Assembly (NCBI RefSeq): GCF_014191305.1
Contig: NZ_JACHWJ010000001.1
Span: 1,116,001-1,180,000, forward strand
Length of the DNA stretch: 64,000 nt
Source: Pseudoclavibacter helvolus
GTDB taxonomy: Bacteria > Actinomycetota > Actinomycetes > Actinomycetales > Microbacteriaceae
Direction of reading: 5' to 3'
Part shown: positions 1-8,938 of the stretch, in pieces
Position numbering within the stretch: position 1 is the stretch's first letter
Layout: the number at the start of each line of letters is the position of its first letter
Notes under the pieces: model-generated
What the model was told of the DNA's origin: nothing
What the model saw: only the letters and a program-made list of their open reading frames with translations
Databases searched by the model: none
Position numbers and translations under genes: made by a program

Positions 1-404
1 TGCTTCGGCAGGCCTTCGCGGGGTTCGATATCGACGCCGTCGCGCGCTTCGGCGACGACGACTTCGAACGCCTGATGCTCGACCCCGTGGTCATCCGCAA
101 CCGACTGAAGATCACCTCGATCATCAAGAACGCACGCGCGGCGGTCGCCCTGCGCGAGAACGAGCCGTTGCAGGAGTTGGTCTGGGGTGCGAAGCCGCTC
201 ACGACGCCGAGACCGACCTGCGCAGCCGAAGTACCGACGACCAGCGACGAGTCCCGACGGTTGACCAAGCAGCTCAAGGCTCGTGGATTCGGCTTCGTCG
301 GTCCAACAAATCTGTTTGCGCTCATGGAGGCGATCGGCATCGTCGATACGCACTTGGTCGGCAGCCACAGGAGGGGCTCGTCGGGCGTGTGGCCGGAGAA
401 CTGA
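1..404 (+). CDS. tag: DNA-3-methyladenine glycosylase I, 3' end (partial)
   Basis: This is the C-terminal part of a Tag-type base-excision glycosylase, which removes N3-methyladenine from alkylated DNA. The frame is open from the window edge; its N-terminus lies outside. The stretch from FERLMLDPVVIRNRLKI through RGFGFVGPTNLFALMEAIGI is the typical Tag C-terminal half. In characterised Tag proteins a zinc site near the C-terminus uses a His and a Cys four residues apart. Here the equivalent segment reads DTHLVGSH, so the His is kept and the Cys position appears to be Ser. The family call is firm; zinc binding is uncertain. The gene is cut only by the window edge. Confidence 0.85.
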   Translation, partial: LRQAFAGFDIDAVARFGDDDFERLMLDPVVIRNRLKITSIIKNARAAVALRENEPLQELVWGAKPLTTPRPTCAAEVPTTSDESRRLTKQLKARGFGFVGPTNLFALMEAIGIVDTHLVGSHRRGSSGVWPEN

Positions 405-450
405 CCAAGTTGACGACTCCTTCGGGAGGCTGCCCTCGCAGTTCAACAAC

Positions 451-492
451 AAAGCCCCGGCCGAACAGCGAGATGCTGGGCGGCCGGGGCTC
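451..492 (-). terminator. Rho-independent terminator of ssrA
   Basis: A GC-rich inverted repeat (arms at about 454-463 and 481-490) lies just past the tmRNA 3' end. On the minus strand it is followed by a short T-rich run. It probably ends tmRNA transcription. Confidence 0.7.
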
Positions 493-513
493 ATGTTCAT
501 GACGTGGGTTTCG

Positions 514-879
514 TGGAGATGGGGGGAATCGAACCCCCGTCCACAACTACGAAACCGCGGCTTCTCCGGGTGCAGTCTGTCTACTGTTCTACTTGGCTCC
601 GATCATGGGGACAGACACCTTGATCGACGAGCCCAGTTCCAGTGCAAGTCCCGTGGTGCCCTGAAACACAACACCACAGCAAGTTCCCTTAATGACGCCA
701 GCTACCGGAGCGGGAACTCCCCCGGGCTGACGGACTATCGGACTCGCTTAAGCAGCGAGGGCGAAGTCGGTGCGCTTAGCGTTAGCACCTATGTTTTGCG
801 AGGGGCGTTTACGAGATAACCCCGCATCCTCGACCCGCTTCACGCCGATTCACCAGTCATGTCGAAACCGATCATCCCC
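514..879 (-). ncRNA. ssrA: Transfer-messenger RNA (tmRNA)
   Basis: On the minus strand the RNA opens with GGGGATGATCGGTTTCGACA and closes with a T-arm followed by CATCTCC plus a discriminator A. The 5' GGGGATG pairs with the 3' CATCTCC to form the acceptor stem. The next bases are CGA, so the CCA tail is not encoded and must be added. The internal frame encodes the tag ANAKRTDFALAA followed by TAA. The RNA rescues stalled ribosomes with SmpB, whose gene lies 2.3 kb away on the same strand. Nothing shows that this ssrA copy is an integration target. Confidence 0.95.
748..786 (-). other. tmRNA proteolysis-tag reading frame
   Basis: This is the resume frame inside ssrA, reading GCT AAC GCT and so on, which translates to ANAKRTDFALAA and ends at TAA. 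The LAA terminus is the usual degron recognised by Clp-type proteases. Confidence 0.9.
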
Positions 880-1050
880 GTGAGCCGAGTCTCCTCGGCG
901 GCGTTCCACGTCATGAACACTGTTGAGTTACAACTGCCAGCAAATGTGGCATCTCCTAAACATACGTCAAGACGACCGAGAAGTCCACGTCATGGGGTGC
1001 TCAGGGCAAGCCTGAAGGCGATTCCCGGGAGGACCAGTAACCTGAACCCC

Positions 1051-3123
1051 ATGAGCGGCAATGACTTTGAAGGATTCGGGCGCCCGAATTGGCAGAAGCC
1101 CGAGAACGGCGACGAACACGCCCAGGAGTCCGGGGGCGAGTCTCAGGAAGCACTGGCGGGTGACGCCCCGCAGTCCGAACAGCCTCAGGCGCCTGAGCAC
1201 CCAGAGGTGAAGGAGCACCCCGGTGTGGCTGGCGAGCCTTCGGGGCATGAGGGTTTCGGTGCCCACTTCGGGCGGCCGTCCGAGCCCCAGGCGGATGACT
1301 CCACCCCATCAGCTGGTGGCTACGAGGCGCCCGCGGCTCCAACCTGGCCCTCCGCCACCGAGCAGGCGGCACCGGCGGATGCGGAGAGCGCAACCCCAGA
1401 GCCGGTGATCGACCAGGGGTCCGCGCCAGACCAGAACAGCACCGAGGTCCTCGGATTCGGCGAGGGAAACCAGACCGCAGTCCTGGGTCGCGGCGACAGC
1501 AACCAGACCGAGATCCTCGACGGCGCAGCTTCGGCAGCGCCGAGCTGGGAGCAAGCCCCTCCACAGGAGCCGGCCGCCTGGAACAGTCAGGCACCCGCCG
1601 CCCCTCCCGCACCGAGCTGGGAGCAGCAGCCGTCTGCCCCCGCGTGGGGCCAGTCCACGCAAGAAGGTCAAGACGCACCGACCACGCAGACCCCTGCCTG
1701 GAACGCACCGGACGCCGGCCACGCAGCTCCCGGGCAGGACGGAGGCGGCTTTGCAGCGCCTGCCTACGGTGCGGTGAACAGCGCCCCGAACTATGGCGGA
1801 ACGAACGAGCCGCCGGCATTTGGCTCGACAGCGCCAGAGGCTGCGGCTCCCGCGGTTGGCGCCGCCTACGGCGCACAGCAGCAGTCGGGTGCCTGGAACG
1901 GCACCCCCGAAAACCAGACACCGGCTCCCTTCGCTCCTGGCCAGGCGCCGGGGCAGGCCGCCGGCGCACCGGCCTTCGGCGGCAACGGCGGGGGTGGCTT
2001 CCAAGGCGGAGGCCCCGCCGGCCCGAACGACTTCGGCAACGGGGCACCCACCAAGAAGCCCTGGTTCCGTAAGCCCGCGATCCTCATTCCTGCGATCATC
2101 GGCGTTGTTGTCCTCGTCGGTGCCGCGGTGGCGATCCCGGTCACCATTCACAACAACAACGTGAACAAGGGCGACGAGCTCGCAGCAGCGTTCCAGACCG
2201 ACCTCGACGCGCACTACGCCGACTGGACTGACGAGAACCTGGATCTCGCCTCAAACGTGACGATCTCCGCGTCCCTCGGCGAGAACACCGACTTCTTCTC
2301 ACAGTCGGCGGCCCAGATGGCGGACTTCTCGGCACGCTGCGGGAACGTCGCGACAGCCGAAACCACGATCACCGACCTGGCCGGATCCACCGTGCCATTG
2401 CTCACCGTCGAAGACGGTGCCGATGCATCCGAGGCGTACAAGGCCGCGCAGACGGAAAGCGACGGGCTCAACGACCGCCGCGACATCGTCGCGAACTTCG
2501 CCGACACGGCAAGTGCCGACGTCGCTGCACTCCAGCAGTTCTGCGAAGCGTTCCCGAAGTACAACTCGATCTACAACACGTTCGGCACACAGCTCGCGGC
2601 GCTCTCCACGACCGTGTTCACCATCCCGAACGGTCAGAACATCGACCTCGGCAACAACCTGTACTACCCGTGCAACGTGTCGACGGGATGCCCTGACTAC
2701 AGCGACCCGAACATCGGCACGAAGATCGCCGACGCCATCAAGTCGACCTACGTCGACTTCTACCGCGGGATCGCCGACCTCGCCGCGTCCGAATGCTTCC
2801 TCGATGAGCTCGCCGACGTGTGCACGAGCTACAGCACCGAGTTCGGCAAGGCCGCGGACGCCGCGCAGGCGGCCTCCGATTCGTACCGTTCGGAGACGCT
2901 CAACCTGACCGTCGGGGCGGTACCGTTCGGGAATTCCGCTCCGCTCTTCACGGCGATGTTCGACTCGTTCGACGCCGCCGACGCGGCCGTGCAGACGGCC
3001 TGGTGGGGTGCTGACCCCTCCTCCGACGGGCAGACCGACCGCGGTTGGCAGTCGCGCAGCCTGAAGACGCTGCTCTCCGCCCACGAGAGTTCGATCGCAA
3101 CGCTCGTTGAGAGCGTGCGCTAG
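1051..3123 (+). CDS. Membrane-anchored Pro/Ala/Gln-rich protein of unknown function
   Basis: The ATG at 1051 was chosen because the open frame further upstream (from 859) runs antisense through the tmRNA; a purine-rich GGGAGGA lies about 18 nt before it. The 690-residue protein has a long low-complexity N-terminal half rich in Pro, Ala, Gln and Gly, with three spaced motifs (TEVLG, TAVLG, TEILD) each preceded by Gln/Asn-rich segments. One transmembrane helix follows at about residues 341-364, after PWFRKPA, then a folded C-terminal domain of about 320 residues with several cysteines that should lie outside the cytoplasm. I do not recognise the domain. The motifs resemble Thr sites seen in actinobacterial signalling proteins, but that link is inference only. 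Confidence 0.75.
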   Translation: MSGNDFEGFGRPNWQKPENGDEHAQESGGESQEALAGDAPQSEQPQAPEHPEVKEHPGVAGEPSGHEGFGAHFGRPSEPQADDSTPSAGGYEAPAAPTWPSATEQAAPADAESATPEPVIDQGSAPDQNSTEVLGFGEGNQTAVLGRGDSNQTEILDGAASAAPSWEQAPPQEPAAWNSQAPAAPPAPSWEQQPSAPAWGQSTQEGQDAPTTQTPAWNAPDAGHAAPGQDGGGFAAPAYGAVNSAPNYGGTNEPPAFGSTAPEAAAPAVGAAYGAQQQSGAWNGTPENQTPAPFAPGQAPGQAAGAPAFGGNGGGGFQGGGPAGPNDFGNGAPTKKPWFRKPAILIPAIIGVVVLVGAAVAIPVTIHNNNVNKGDELAAAFQTDLDAHYADWTDENLDLASNVTISASLGENTDFFSQSAAQMADFSARCGNVATAETTITDLAGSTVPLLTVEDGADASEAYKAAQTESDGLNDRRDIVANFADTASADVAALQQFCEAFPKYNSIYNTFGTQLAALSTTVFTIPNGQNIDLGNNLYYPCNVSTGCPDYSDPNIGTKIADAIKSTYVDFYRGIADLAASECFLDELADVCTSYSTEFGKAADAAQAASDSYRSETLNLTVGAVPFGNSAPLFTAMFDSFDAADAAVQTAWWGADPSSDGQTDRGWQSRSLKTLLSAHESSIATLVESVR

Positions 3124-3136
3124 CGTCCGAACAGCA

Positions 3137-3185
3137 GACAGAGATGCGGCCCCTGATCCACTGGATCAGGGGCCGCATCTCTGTC
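3137..3185. terminator. Bidirectional terminator between convergent genes
   Basis: A perfect inverted repeat with 24-nt arms (3137-3160 and 3162-3185) sits between the plus-strand membrane-protein gene and the 3' end of smpB. It can stop both transcripts. Confidence 0.75.
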
Positions 3186-3221
3186 ACGTGCCTGCACGGT
3201 ATCGCCCAGGCGAACTCGGGG

Positions 3222-3698
3222 CTACTCCCCCATGTACTTCCGCGAGGAGACGGCGCGGTCAGCCTCACGCTTGTCCTGGCGCTCGCGCAGGGCGTGGCGC
3301 TTGTCGAACTCGCGCTTGCCCTTCGCGACGGCCAGCTCGACCTTGGCTCGACCGTTCAGGAAGTAGAGCGTGAGCGGGACAAGCGTGTATCCGCCCTCTT
3401 TGGTCTTCATTGCGAGCTTGCGGATCTGCTCCTTGTGGAGCAGCAGCTTGCGCTTACGGCGCGGGGCGTGGTTGTTCCAGGTGCCCTCGAGGTACTCGGG
3501 GATATGCACCGCGTCGAGCCATGCCTCACCGCGGTCGATGTACGCGTATCCATCGACGAGGGATGCGCGCCCCTGGCGCAGCGACTTCACCTCGGTTCCG
3601 TTGAGCACAATGCCCGCTTCGAGGGTGTCCTCGATCAGATAGTCGTGCCTGGCTCGACGGTTCGTCGCGACAGGCTTTGTCCCTTGCTCCTTTGGCAT
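3222..3698 (-). CDS. smpB: SsrA-binding protein SmpB
   Basis: SmpB binds tmRNA and delivers it to stalled ribosomes for trans-translation. The 158-residue product matches the family length. It has the conserved core [20 protein letters not shown] followed by [20 protein letters not shown], and a basic tail ending RKYMGE. The ATG at 3698 follows a GAGGAAGAGG-like site; an upstream in-frame start at 3740 would add residues atypical of the family. Its partner RNA gene ssrA is on the same strand downstream, and the ftsX terminator lies just upstream. Confidence 0.95.
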   Translation of the reverse strand: MPKEQGTKPVATNRRARHDYLIEDTLEAGIVLNGTEVKSLRQGRASLVDGYAYIDRGEAWLDAVHIPEYLEGTWNNHAPRRKRKLLLHKEQIRKLAMKTKEGGYTLVPLTLYFLNGRAKVELAVAKGKREFDKRHALRERQDKREADRAVSSRKYMGE

Positions 3699-3723
3699 GG
3701 CCTCTTCCTCTCTCGACGGCAAA

Positions 3724-3764
3724 CGATGGACAGCCCGCAATCTTACGACACGGGCTGTCCATCG
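3724..3764 (-). terminator. Terminator downstream of ftsX
   Basis: 14-bp arms (3724-3737 and 3751-3764) flank a 13-nt loop in the gap between ftsX and smpB. On the minus strand a TTTG run follows. It separates the ftsEX unit from smpB. Confidence 0.65.
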
Positions 3765-3789
3765 GTCTACCTTGCGGGTTGTGCGTGCG

Positions 3790-4701
3790 TCAGACCTTCA
3801 GGTACTTGTTGATCGCGATGCGCGCGGATACCCAAGCGAGCAGCACGCTCACCACGAGGAGCACGGGGACCGCGAGCAGCGCCTCGGGAACCCCGATGAG
3901 GGAGACGAACGGGAGCTGCCTCCCGAGGTAGCCCTGAACAAAGAAGTGGGCGATGGCCAGCGTCGCCCCTGAGGCGAGGACCGCGCCGATGAGGGCCGCC
4001 ACGATTCCTTCGAGGATGAACGGCGCCTGGATGTAGCGGTTCGAGGCTCCAACGAGTCGCATGATGCCAATCTCGCGACGTCGACTGATGGCCGAGAGGC
4101 GGATGGTCGTCGCGATGAGGAGCGCTGCAGCCACGAGCATCACGATAGCGACGCCGATCGCTGAGAGGCTTCCGACGTTGAGCAGCGCGAAGATGCTCTC
4201 GAGGTACTGCCGCTGATCGGTCACCGCTTCCACACCGTCGTAGCCCTCGAGCTGCTCGATGATGATGTCCGCCTGGTCGGGGTCCGTGAGCGTGATGAGG
4301 AAGCTCTCGGAGAGGTACTCGGGCTCGACGAACGAGACGATCGGGTCGCCCGCGAACTGCTGCTGGAAGTTCGCGTAGGCCTGATCCTGATCTTCGAACT
4401 CGTACTCGCTGATGTACGGCGTGAGCACGGCACCCTGCAGGGCGGCCTCGACGGCCTCCCGCTGCGACTCGCTTGCCTGACCTCCTGCGCAGTTCGGGGC
4501 GCTCGAGACGGAGGAGCACAGGTCTACGGACACCTGAGCGCGGTCGTACCAGAACGACTTCATGCTGCTGATCTGCTGCTGCATGAGGATCCCCGCGCCG
4601 ACAAACGTCAGCGAGACGAAGGTGACAAGCACGACGGAGATGACCATGCTCGAGTTGCGACGCAGCCCCTGCCACATCTCCGCAAATACGCGGCCGATCA
4701 T
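3790..4701 (-). CDS. ftsX: Cell-division ABC transporter permease FtsX
   Basis: FtsX is the membrane partner of FtsE. Together they regulate peptidoglycan hydrolases at the division site. The 303-residue protein has an N-terminal membrane helix (about residues 18-43), a large extracellular loop (about 45-190) and three C-terminal helices, which is the four-helix FtsX plan. It starts at an ATG overlapping the ftsE stop by four bases, so the two genes are translationally coupled. Confidence 0.95.
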   Translation of the reverse strand: MIGRVFAEMWQGLRRNSSMVISVVLVTFVSLTFVGAGILMQQQISSMKSFWYDRAQVSVDLCSSVSSAPNCAGGQASESQREAVEAALQGAVLTPYISEYEFEDQDQAYANFQQQFAGDPIVSFVEPEYLSESFLITLTDPDQADIIIEQLEGYDGVEAVTDQRQYLESIFALLNVGSLSAIGVAIVMLVAAALLIATTIRLSAISRRREIGIMRLVGASNRYIQAPFILEGIVAALIGAVLASGATLAIAHFFVQGYLGRQLPFVSLIGVPEALLAVPVLLVVSVLLAWVSARIAINKYLKV

Positions 4702-5540
4702 TTGACGTCTCCAGTGTTCTTCGTGGTCGATTCGCCGGCGACGCGCGAGGCGATCGAGTCGGCGATGGATGTGGGCGCGTGCGATTCGACTTCGGCTTCG
4801 TCGTCCTGCTCGAGCTGGTTCGCGGCCTCCGTCTCGGCCTCGGTCAGCGGGACGACGCCCGGCTGGTAGACGCCGTCGGACTCGTCGCGCATGATGACGC
4901 CGCCATCGAGCTCGATGACGCGCCTGCGCTCCTCGTCCACGATCGAGACGTCGTGGGTGGCCATGACGACGGTCGTGCCGTTCGCGTTGATGCGGGTCAG
5001 GAGTCGCATGATGCCGCGGCTCGTGACGGGGTCGAGGTTGCCGGTCGGCTCATCCGCGAGCAGGATGTCTGGCTTGTTGACGACGGCGCGTGCGATCGCG
5101 ACGCGCTGCTGCTCGCCGCCGGAAAGCTCGTGCGGGAAGCGGTTGGCCTTGTCGCCGAGGCCCACGGTCTCGAGCACGTCGGGGACGGCCTTCGCGACGT
5201 GGCCGCGCGACTTGCCGAGCGCCTCGAGGGCGTAGGCGACGTTTTCGAAGACGGTCTTGCCTGCGAGGAGGCGGAAGTCCTGGAACACCATGCCGATGCT
5301 GCGCCGGTAGTACGGCACCTTGCGGTTGGAGATGCGACGCAGGTCCTGACCGAGCACGTGGACCTGCCCACGGCTCGGTGCGTCTTCGCGGAGGATGAGG
5401 CGGAGGACGCTGGACTTGCCGGAGCCGGAGGGCCCGACAAGGAACACGAACTCACCGCGCAGCACCTCGAAGGTGATGTCGTCGAGTGCGGGGGCGGCGG
5501 TGCCAGGGTAGACCTTGGCGACGTTATCGAATCTGATCAT
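4698..5540 (-). CDS. ftsE: Cell-division ABC transporter ATPase FtsE
   Basis: FtsE is the ATPase of the FtsEX complex on the inner membrane face. The Walker A motif is GPSGSGKSS, the ABC signature is LSGGEQQRV and Walker B is [13 protein letters not shown]. At 280 residues it is longer than the roughly 220-230 residues of enterobacterial FtsE. The excess is an acidic C-terminal tail (after about residue 230) with no motif I recognise. It is coupled to ftsX by ATGA and lies downstream of prfB. Confidence 0.95.
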   Translation of the reverse strand: MIRFDNVAKVYPGTAAPALDDITFEVLRGEFVFLVGPSGSGKSSVLRLILREDAPSRGQVHVLGQDLRRISNRKVPYYRRSIGMVFQDFRLLAGKTVFENVAYALEALGKSRGHVAKAVPDVLETVGLGDKANRFPHELSGGEQQRVAIARAVVNKPDILLADEPTGNLDPVTSRGIMRLLTRINANGTTVVMATHDVSIVDEERRRVIELDGGVIMRDESDGVYQPGVVPLTEAETEAANQLEQDDEAEVESHAPTSIADSIASRVAGESTTKNTGDVK

Positions 5541-5623
5541 GGCGCTAACAGGGTAGGCACCGGATGGGCTCCTGCCCTGCGCGACATGCAGAACACGTCA
5601 GACGTGGCCGTTCCGGAGTCGCG

Positions 5624-6739
5624 CTACGCGGCGTCGGCGTCTCCGCGCTTGCGCCAGCGGATGCCGGCTGCGATGAACGCATCGATGTCGCCGTCGAACA
5701 CCTTGTCGGTGTTGCCGGTCTCGTGCTGGCTGCGGAGGTCCTTGACCATCTTGTACGGCGCGAGGACGTAGGAGCGCATCTGGTCGCCCCAGCTCGCGGT
5801 GATGTTGCCGGCGAGCTCCTTCTTCTGCGCGTTCTCCTCTTCGCGGCGAAGCAGGAGGAGGCGAGACTGCAGGACGCGCAGCGCTGCCGCGCGGTTCTGG
5901 ATTTGGCTCTTCTCGTTCTGGCAGCTCACGACGATGCCGGTCGGCAGGTGCGTGATGCGAACGGCCGAGTCCGTCGTGTTGACGGACTGGCCACCTGGGC
6001 CGGACGAGCGGAACACATCCACTCGCATGTCGTTGTCTGGGATCTCGATCGACTCGGTCTGCTCGATGAGCGGCACGACCTCGACGGCGGCGAAGCTCGT
6101 CTCGCGGCTGCCGGCGGAGTTGAAGGGGCTCATGCGTACGAGGCGGTGCGTGCCTGCCTCGACGGAGAGCGTGCCGAAGGCGTATGGGCTGTCGATCTCG
6201 ATGGTCGCCGACTTGATGCCCGCCTGCTCGGCGTAGCTCGTGTCGAGGACGGAGACCTTGTAGCTGTGCTGTTCTGCCCAGCGGAGGTACATGCGAAGCA
6301 GCATCTCGGCGAAGTCGGAGGCGTCGACGCCGCCGGCTCCCGCGCGGATCGTGATGACAGCTGGCCGCGGGTCGAACTCGCCGTCGAGCAGCGTCTGCAC
6401 TTCGAGGTTGCCGATGACCTTGGTGATCGACTTGAGCTCGGCCCGGGCTTCCTCGGCCGTGTCCTCGTCTTCCATCTCGACGGCCATCTGCGCGAGCACT
6501 TCGAGGTCGTCGAGGCGCTGCTCGATCTCGTCGAGGCGCTTGAGGTCGGCCTGCGCGTGGCTGAGCGCCGAGGTGACCTTTTGCGCGTTTTCCGTGTCGT
6601 TCCAGAGGTCGGGGACGGATGCTGCGGCTTCGAGCTCCACCACCTTGGCGCGGAGCTTGTCGGGGTTGAGCACGGCGCTGATGTCTCCGAAGGTGCTGCG
6701 CAGGGCGGCGATCTCCGAGGCGAGGTCAAGGTTGATCAT
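5624..6739 (-). CDS. prfB: Peptide chain release factor 2
   Basis: RF2 recognises UGA and UAA stop codons and triggers peptide release. The 371-residue frame is continuous, so the autoregulatory +1 frameshift of many prfB genes is absent. The GGQ catalytic motif is present in [18 protein letters not shown], and the codon-recognition domain lies before it. It sits between the tad pseudopilin genes (upstream) and ftsE (downstream). Confidence 0.95.
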   Translation of the reverse strand: MINLDLASEIAALRSTFGDISAVLNPDKLRAKVVELEAAASVPDLWNDTENAQKVTSALSHAQADLKRLDEIEQRLDDLEVLAQMAVEMEDEDTAEEARAELKSITKVIGNLEVQTLLDGEFDPRPAVITIRAGAGGVDASDFAEMLLRMYLRWAEQHSYKVSVLDTSYAEQAGIKSATIEIDSPYAFGTLSVEAGTHRLVRMSPFNSAGSRETSFAAVEVVPLIEQTESIEIPDNDMRVDVFRSSGPGGQSVNTTDSAVRITHLPTGIVVSCQNEKSQIQNRAAALRVLQSRLLLLRREEENAQKKELAGNITASWGDQMRSYVLAPYKMVKDLRSQHETGNTDKVFDGDIDAFIAAGIRWRKRGDADAA

Positions 6740-6793
6740 GATCCCCCAAGACTAGCCGCCAGGGCTGTGCGGCGCGGTTCGGCTCGCGAGGTG

Positions 6794-7261
6794 TCAGGAC
6801 AGCACGACCCTGGCGTCGCTTGAGACGGTGAGCTCAAGGCCGGAAGGCAGGAGTACGTGCGCGAGCGGCGGCGTCCAGTGCCCGGTGATGACGACGTGCG
6901 CGGTGACGCCGTCTGGTGTCGCGGCCGAGTCGAGGGTGATGCTGTCTGGTCGTGCCCCGGCGAGCTCCTCGAGCGTGGCGAGGGCGCGGTCTTCCACCTT
7001 CGCCGAGTCAAGCACCGGCTTGAGCTCACCTCCCTCGAAAACCGCGTCGGCTGCCGTGAAGCTCTCCGAGGCCGAGAGCGCAACGGCGTCGGCAAGCGTG
7101 AGGAGGCGCTTGCGTTCGATGGACAGCGAGGTCGCGGCCACGAGCACGTATGCGGCGGTGAGGCCGATCATGAGGTAGACGAGGATGAGCGGAAGCACGC
7201 TGCCTCGCTCGCTGTGCGGCGCTTCCAGGCATTCGCGCACTCGCTGCCGTGAAGCGGTCAT
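6794..7261 (-). CDS. TadG-like pilus-assembly protein
   Basis: This is the last gene of the tad operon. It has a short cytoplasmic N-terminus, then GSVLPLILVYLMIGLTAAYV as a single hydrophobic pseudopilin-like helix (about residues 21-45), then a periplasm-side domain of about 110 residues. In actinobacterial tad loci a helicase/secretion-associated or TadG-like protein of this shape ends the cluster. It overlaps the preceding TadE-like gene by ATGA. Its function is probably in Flp-type pilus assembly or minor pilin activity. Confidence 0.7.
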   Translation of the reverse strand: MTASRQRVRECLEAPHSERGSVLPLILVYLMIGLTAAYVLVAATSLSIERKRLLTLADAVALSASESFTAADAVFEGGELKPVLDSAKVEDRALATLEELAGARPDSITLDSAATPDGVTAHVVITGHWTPPLAHVLLPSGLELTVSSDARVVLS

Positions 7262-7695
7262 GTGGAGAGCCCGAACCGTGTGACCGTGAACGAGGATGTG
7301 GCGCTTGTCGGGATCGAGAGTGGCGCCGCTCCTCCCGTGAGGTTCGGTGCGAGCGGCAGAGGCACCGTAATCGTGACGGTGACGGTCACCACGGCGCCCG
7401 GGGTGGCGCAGTTGCCGTCTGGGCTGCTGCAGCGCACCTCCTGCGCGACGGTGTGGGGTTCGAACCCGTGGTCGGCCGCGGCGAGCTCAATCGTGGTCTC
7501 GGCGAGGGCTTGGGTCTCTGAAGACTCCGGATCGTCGGCGAGCAGGCGCGCCGCGCTTCGCGCCGCGGATTCTCCGGCGACGCTCGCCCCTTGCAACGCG
7601 GACAGGGTGAGCATGAGGTATGCGAGCGGCACGATCAGCAGGGTGCCAAGCGTCAGGAATTCGAGCGAGGCGGAGCCCCGGTCGTCACTCAACAT
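7258..7695 (-). CDS. TadE-like minor pseudopilin
   Basis: The first in-frame ATG would be at 7716, but the one at 7695 is preceded by GGAG at good spacing and gives the family-like start MLSDDRGSASLEF. That segment carries the conserved Glu of the TadE motif (GSASLEFLTLG) just before a hydrophobic helix. The rest is a small extracytoplasmic domain. It is 145 residues long and overlaps both neighbours. Confidence 0.75.
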   Translation of the reverse strand: MLSDDRGSASLEFLTLGTLLIVPLAYLMLTLSALQGASVAGESAARSAARLLADDPESSETQALAETTIELAAADHGFEPHTVAQEVRCSSPDGNCATPGAVVTVTVTITVPLPLAPNLTGGAAPLSIPTSATSSFTVTRFGLST

Positions 7696-8110
7696 CCAGG
7701 GTCTCCATGGGTGCATGGCTGGTCACCTCCAGGGTTTCCGGGAGGCCGAGGAGACCGATGAGGGGAAGCGGCGAGCGCACGGTGACGGCGACGACCGGCG
7801 CCCCGTCGAGCTCGGTGGTGCTGGCGTCGACGTCCGTGGCGTACCCGGCGCCGAGGCTCGTCGTGATGAGGGCCGCCGCGCGATCTTCCCCCGCTTCGAG
7901 GCCGGCTCCGAAGAGGCCGGCGTGCCTCGCGCCTTCACCGGCGGCGTCGAGGAGTGTCGTGCGCACGTAGAGCGCGAAGCCCACTTGAAGCACCGTGGCG
8001 GTGAGCATGAGGAGCATCGCTGACACCATGACCCACTCCGCGACCGCGGATCCCCGATCCGCGCTGAACCGAGCCGTGCAGCCGCGAAGGCTCGAGCTAG
8101 CTGAAATCAC
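7685..8110 (-). CDS. TadE-like minor pseudopilin
   Basis: The N-terminus is followed by RGSAVAEWVMVSAMLLMLTA, a TadE-type pseudopilin helix with the conserved Glu before it, and a domain of about 90 residues. The GTG start at 8110 overlaps the stop of the broken small pilin gene (8097-8099). Before the prophage inserted, this gene followed tadC and the small pilin directly. It is now cut off from its promoter-proximal genes by 42 kb. Confidence 0.75.
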   Translation of the reverse strand: MISASSSLRGCTARFSADRGSAVAEWVMVSAMLLMLTATVLQVGFALYVRTTLLDAAGEGARHAGLFGAGLEAGEDRAAALITTSLGAGYATDVDASTTELDGAPVVAVTVRSPLPLIGLLGLPETLEVTSHAPMETLDVE

Positions 8111-8203
8111 TGACTCGAGTGATCGCGTTCTCGAAGACGTTCACGAGGAGATCACCGGCGACGGTCCAGAGGAGAATCACAATTCCTGCCGACATTATCG
8201 TGA
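8097..8203 (-). pseudogene. Small tad pilin gene, 3' fragment (interrupted by prophage)
   Basis: Reading leftward from the 7-bp core, the frame gives ITIMSAGIVILLWTVAGD and continues to a TAG at 8097. Its 5' half lies at 50478-50570. Joining the two at the core gives a 58-residue protein: a short basic N-terminus, RGDVPGWVLITIMSAGIVIL, and a single membrane helix. It sits between tadC and tadE, as small Flp-type membrane proteins do in related loci. No start signal is left on this fragment. Confidence 0.8.
8197..8203. other. Prophage attachment site, left copy (attL core ATCGTGA)
   Basis: The 7 bases ATCGTGA occur here and at 50494-50500. Host pilin sequence lies to the left of this copy and phage sequence to the right. 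Replacing the 42,297 bp between the copies by one copy restores the pilin frame. The short core is normal for serine integrases. Confidence 0.8.
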
Positions 8204-8220
8204 CTGTGGTCTGACCCCTC

Positions 8221-8520
8221 CTACGATGCGAGCTCGTTCCGGACGTGCTGCGTTGCAGTCTCCATCCGCTCTATGCGGCGCCGCGCTCGAGTACCCGCCC
8301 GTGCATCAGCTGCCCGCTTGCGCCATGCCGCGAGCTGTGGGAATGCCTCGATCGCCGCCGGCTTCGCGAGCACTACCGCGAGCGCTCGGTAGTACGTGGC
8401 CGGAGTCAGGGAGATGCCAATTTCGCGAGACAGCTCGCGAATCCCGGCCTGCTTATGAGCAGAGTGTCGGAGGTGCGCCGCCTCGAACTCGAGGATCCGG
8501 CGTTCGATGTCGGTGAGCAT
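8221..8520 (-). CDS. DUF3263-like small protein
   Basis: The 99-residue protein starts MLTDIERRILEFEAAHLRHS and continues with IRELSREIGISLTPATYYRAL, then a basic tail. This is the pattern of the actinobacterial DUF3263 family (IEerIL.FE... then an HTH-like segment with YYR), whose members are small putative DNA-binding proteins. It is the last phage gene before attL, read toward the host. Confidence 0.7.
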   Translation of the reverse strand: MLTDIERRILEFEAAHLRHSAHKQAGIRELSREIGISLTPATYYRALAVVLAKPAAIEAFPQLAAWRKRAADARAGTRARRRIERMETATQHVRNELAS

Positions 8521-8570
8521 GCATTGACGCTACGACGGGCCGCCGACATTGCGCGGAGAGGTCACTGTCG

Positions 8571-8867
8571 GTGGCCCGTGCGAGCATCCCCGGCATGAGC
8601 ACCACCATGAACGACCTCGTCGACGTCGAGCTTGAAGACGGCCGGCCGAGCGTGTTCTGGTGGCAGCGGTTCCCGTACGTCGTGCGCGACGGCGAACCCT
8701 TCTACCGACGCGTCGCGGGCCGCTGGTGGGCAGGCGAAGCGGACCCGCGCAAGCTGGACGCCGAGCACTGGCGAGTGACAGCGCAGCGCGACGGTGATCA
8801 AGAGAAGCTCTACGACCTGCGTTGCGACCCCGACGGGTGGCGCCTCGTCCTCGCGTGGGACGAATAA
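8571..8867 (+). CDS. Small DUF6504-like protein of unknown function
   Basis: The first start is a GTG at 8571 with GGAGAGG about 10 nt upstream; an in-frame ATG lies at 8595. The 90- to 98-residue product is rich in Trp and Arg (VFWWQRFPYVV, RRVAGRWWAGEA, YDLRCDPDGWRLVLAWDE). This resembles the short actinobacterial DUF6504 family, whose role is unknown. It belongs to the plus-strand group at the left prophage end, opposite in direction to the lytic genes. Confidence 0.6.
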   Translation: MARASIPGMSTTMNDLVDVELEDGRPSVFWWQRFPYVVRDGEPFYRRVAGRWWAGEADPRKLDAEHWRVTAQRDGDQEKLYDLRCDPDGWRLVLAWDE

Positions 8868-8938
8868 TCACCGGGTAACCGCTCAAACTGCTTGGCCTGT
8901 ATCTTCATCGCAAGCTCCCCACCCAGCGAAGGACGACG

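Noticed and set aside
514-879. Prophage integration at ssrA
   Set aside because: tmRNA genes are frequent phage targets, but this ssrA is intact, is followed by its own terminator, and no repeat of its 3' end was seen elsewhere in the window. The real attachment cores are in the tad genes.
859-1050. Upstream extension of the 1051-3123 gene to an ATG at 859
   Set aside because: This start lies inside the tmRNA on the opposite strand, and the extra residues are basic and unlike the rest. The ATG at 1051 fits better.
5624-6739. Programmed +1 frameshift in prfB
   Set aside because: Common in other bacteria, but this gene is one continuous frame with no in-frame TGA near the start.
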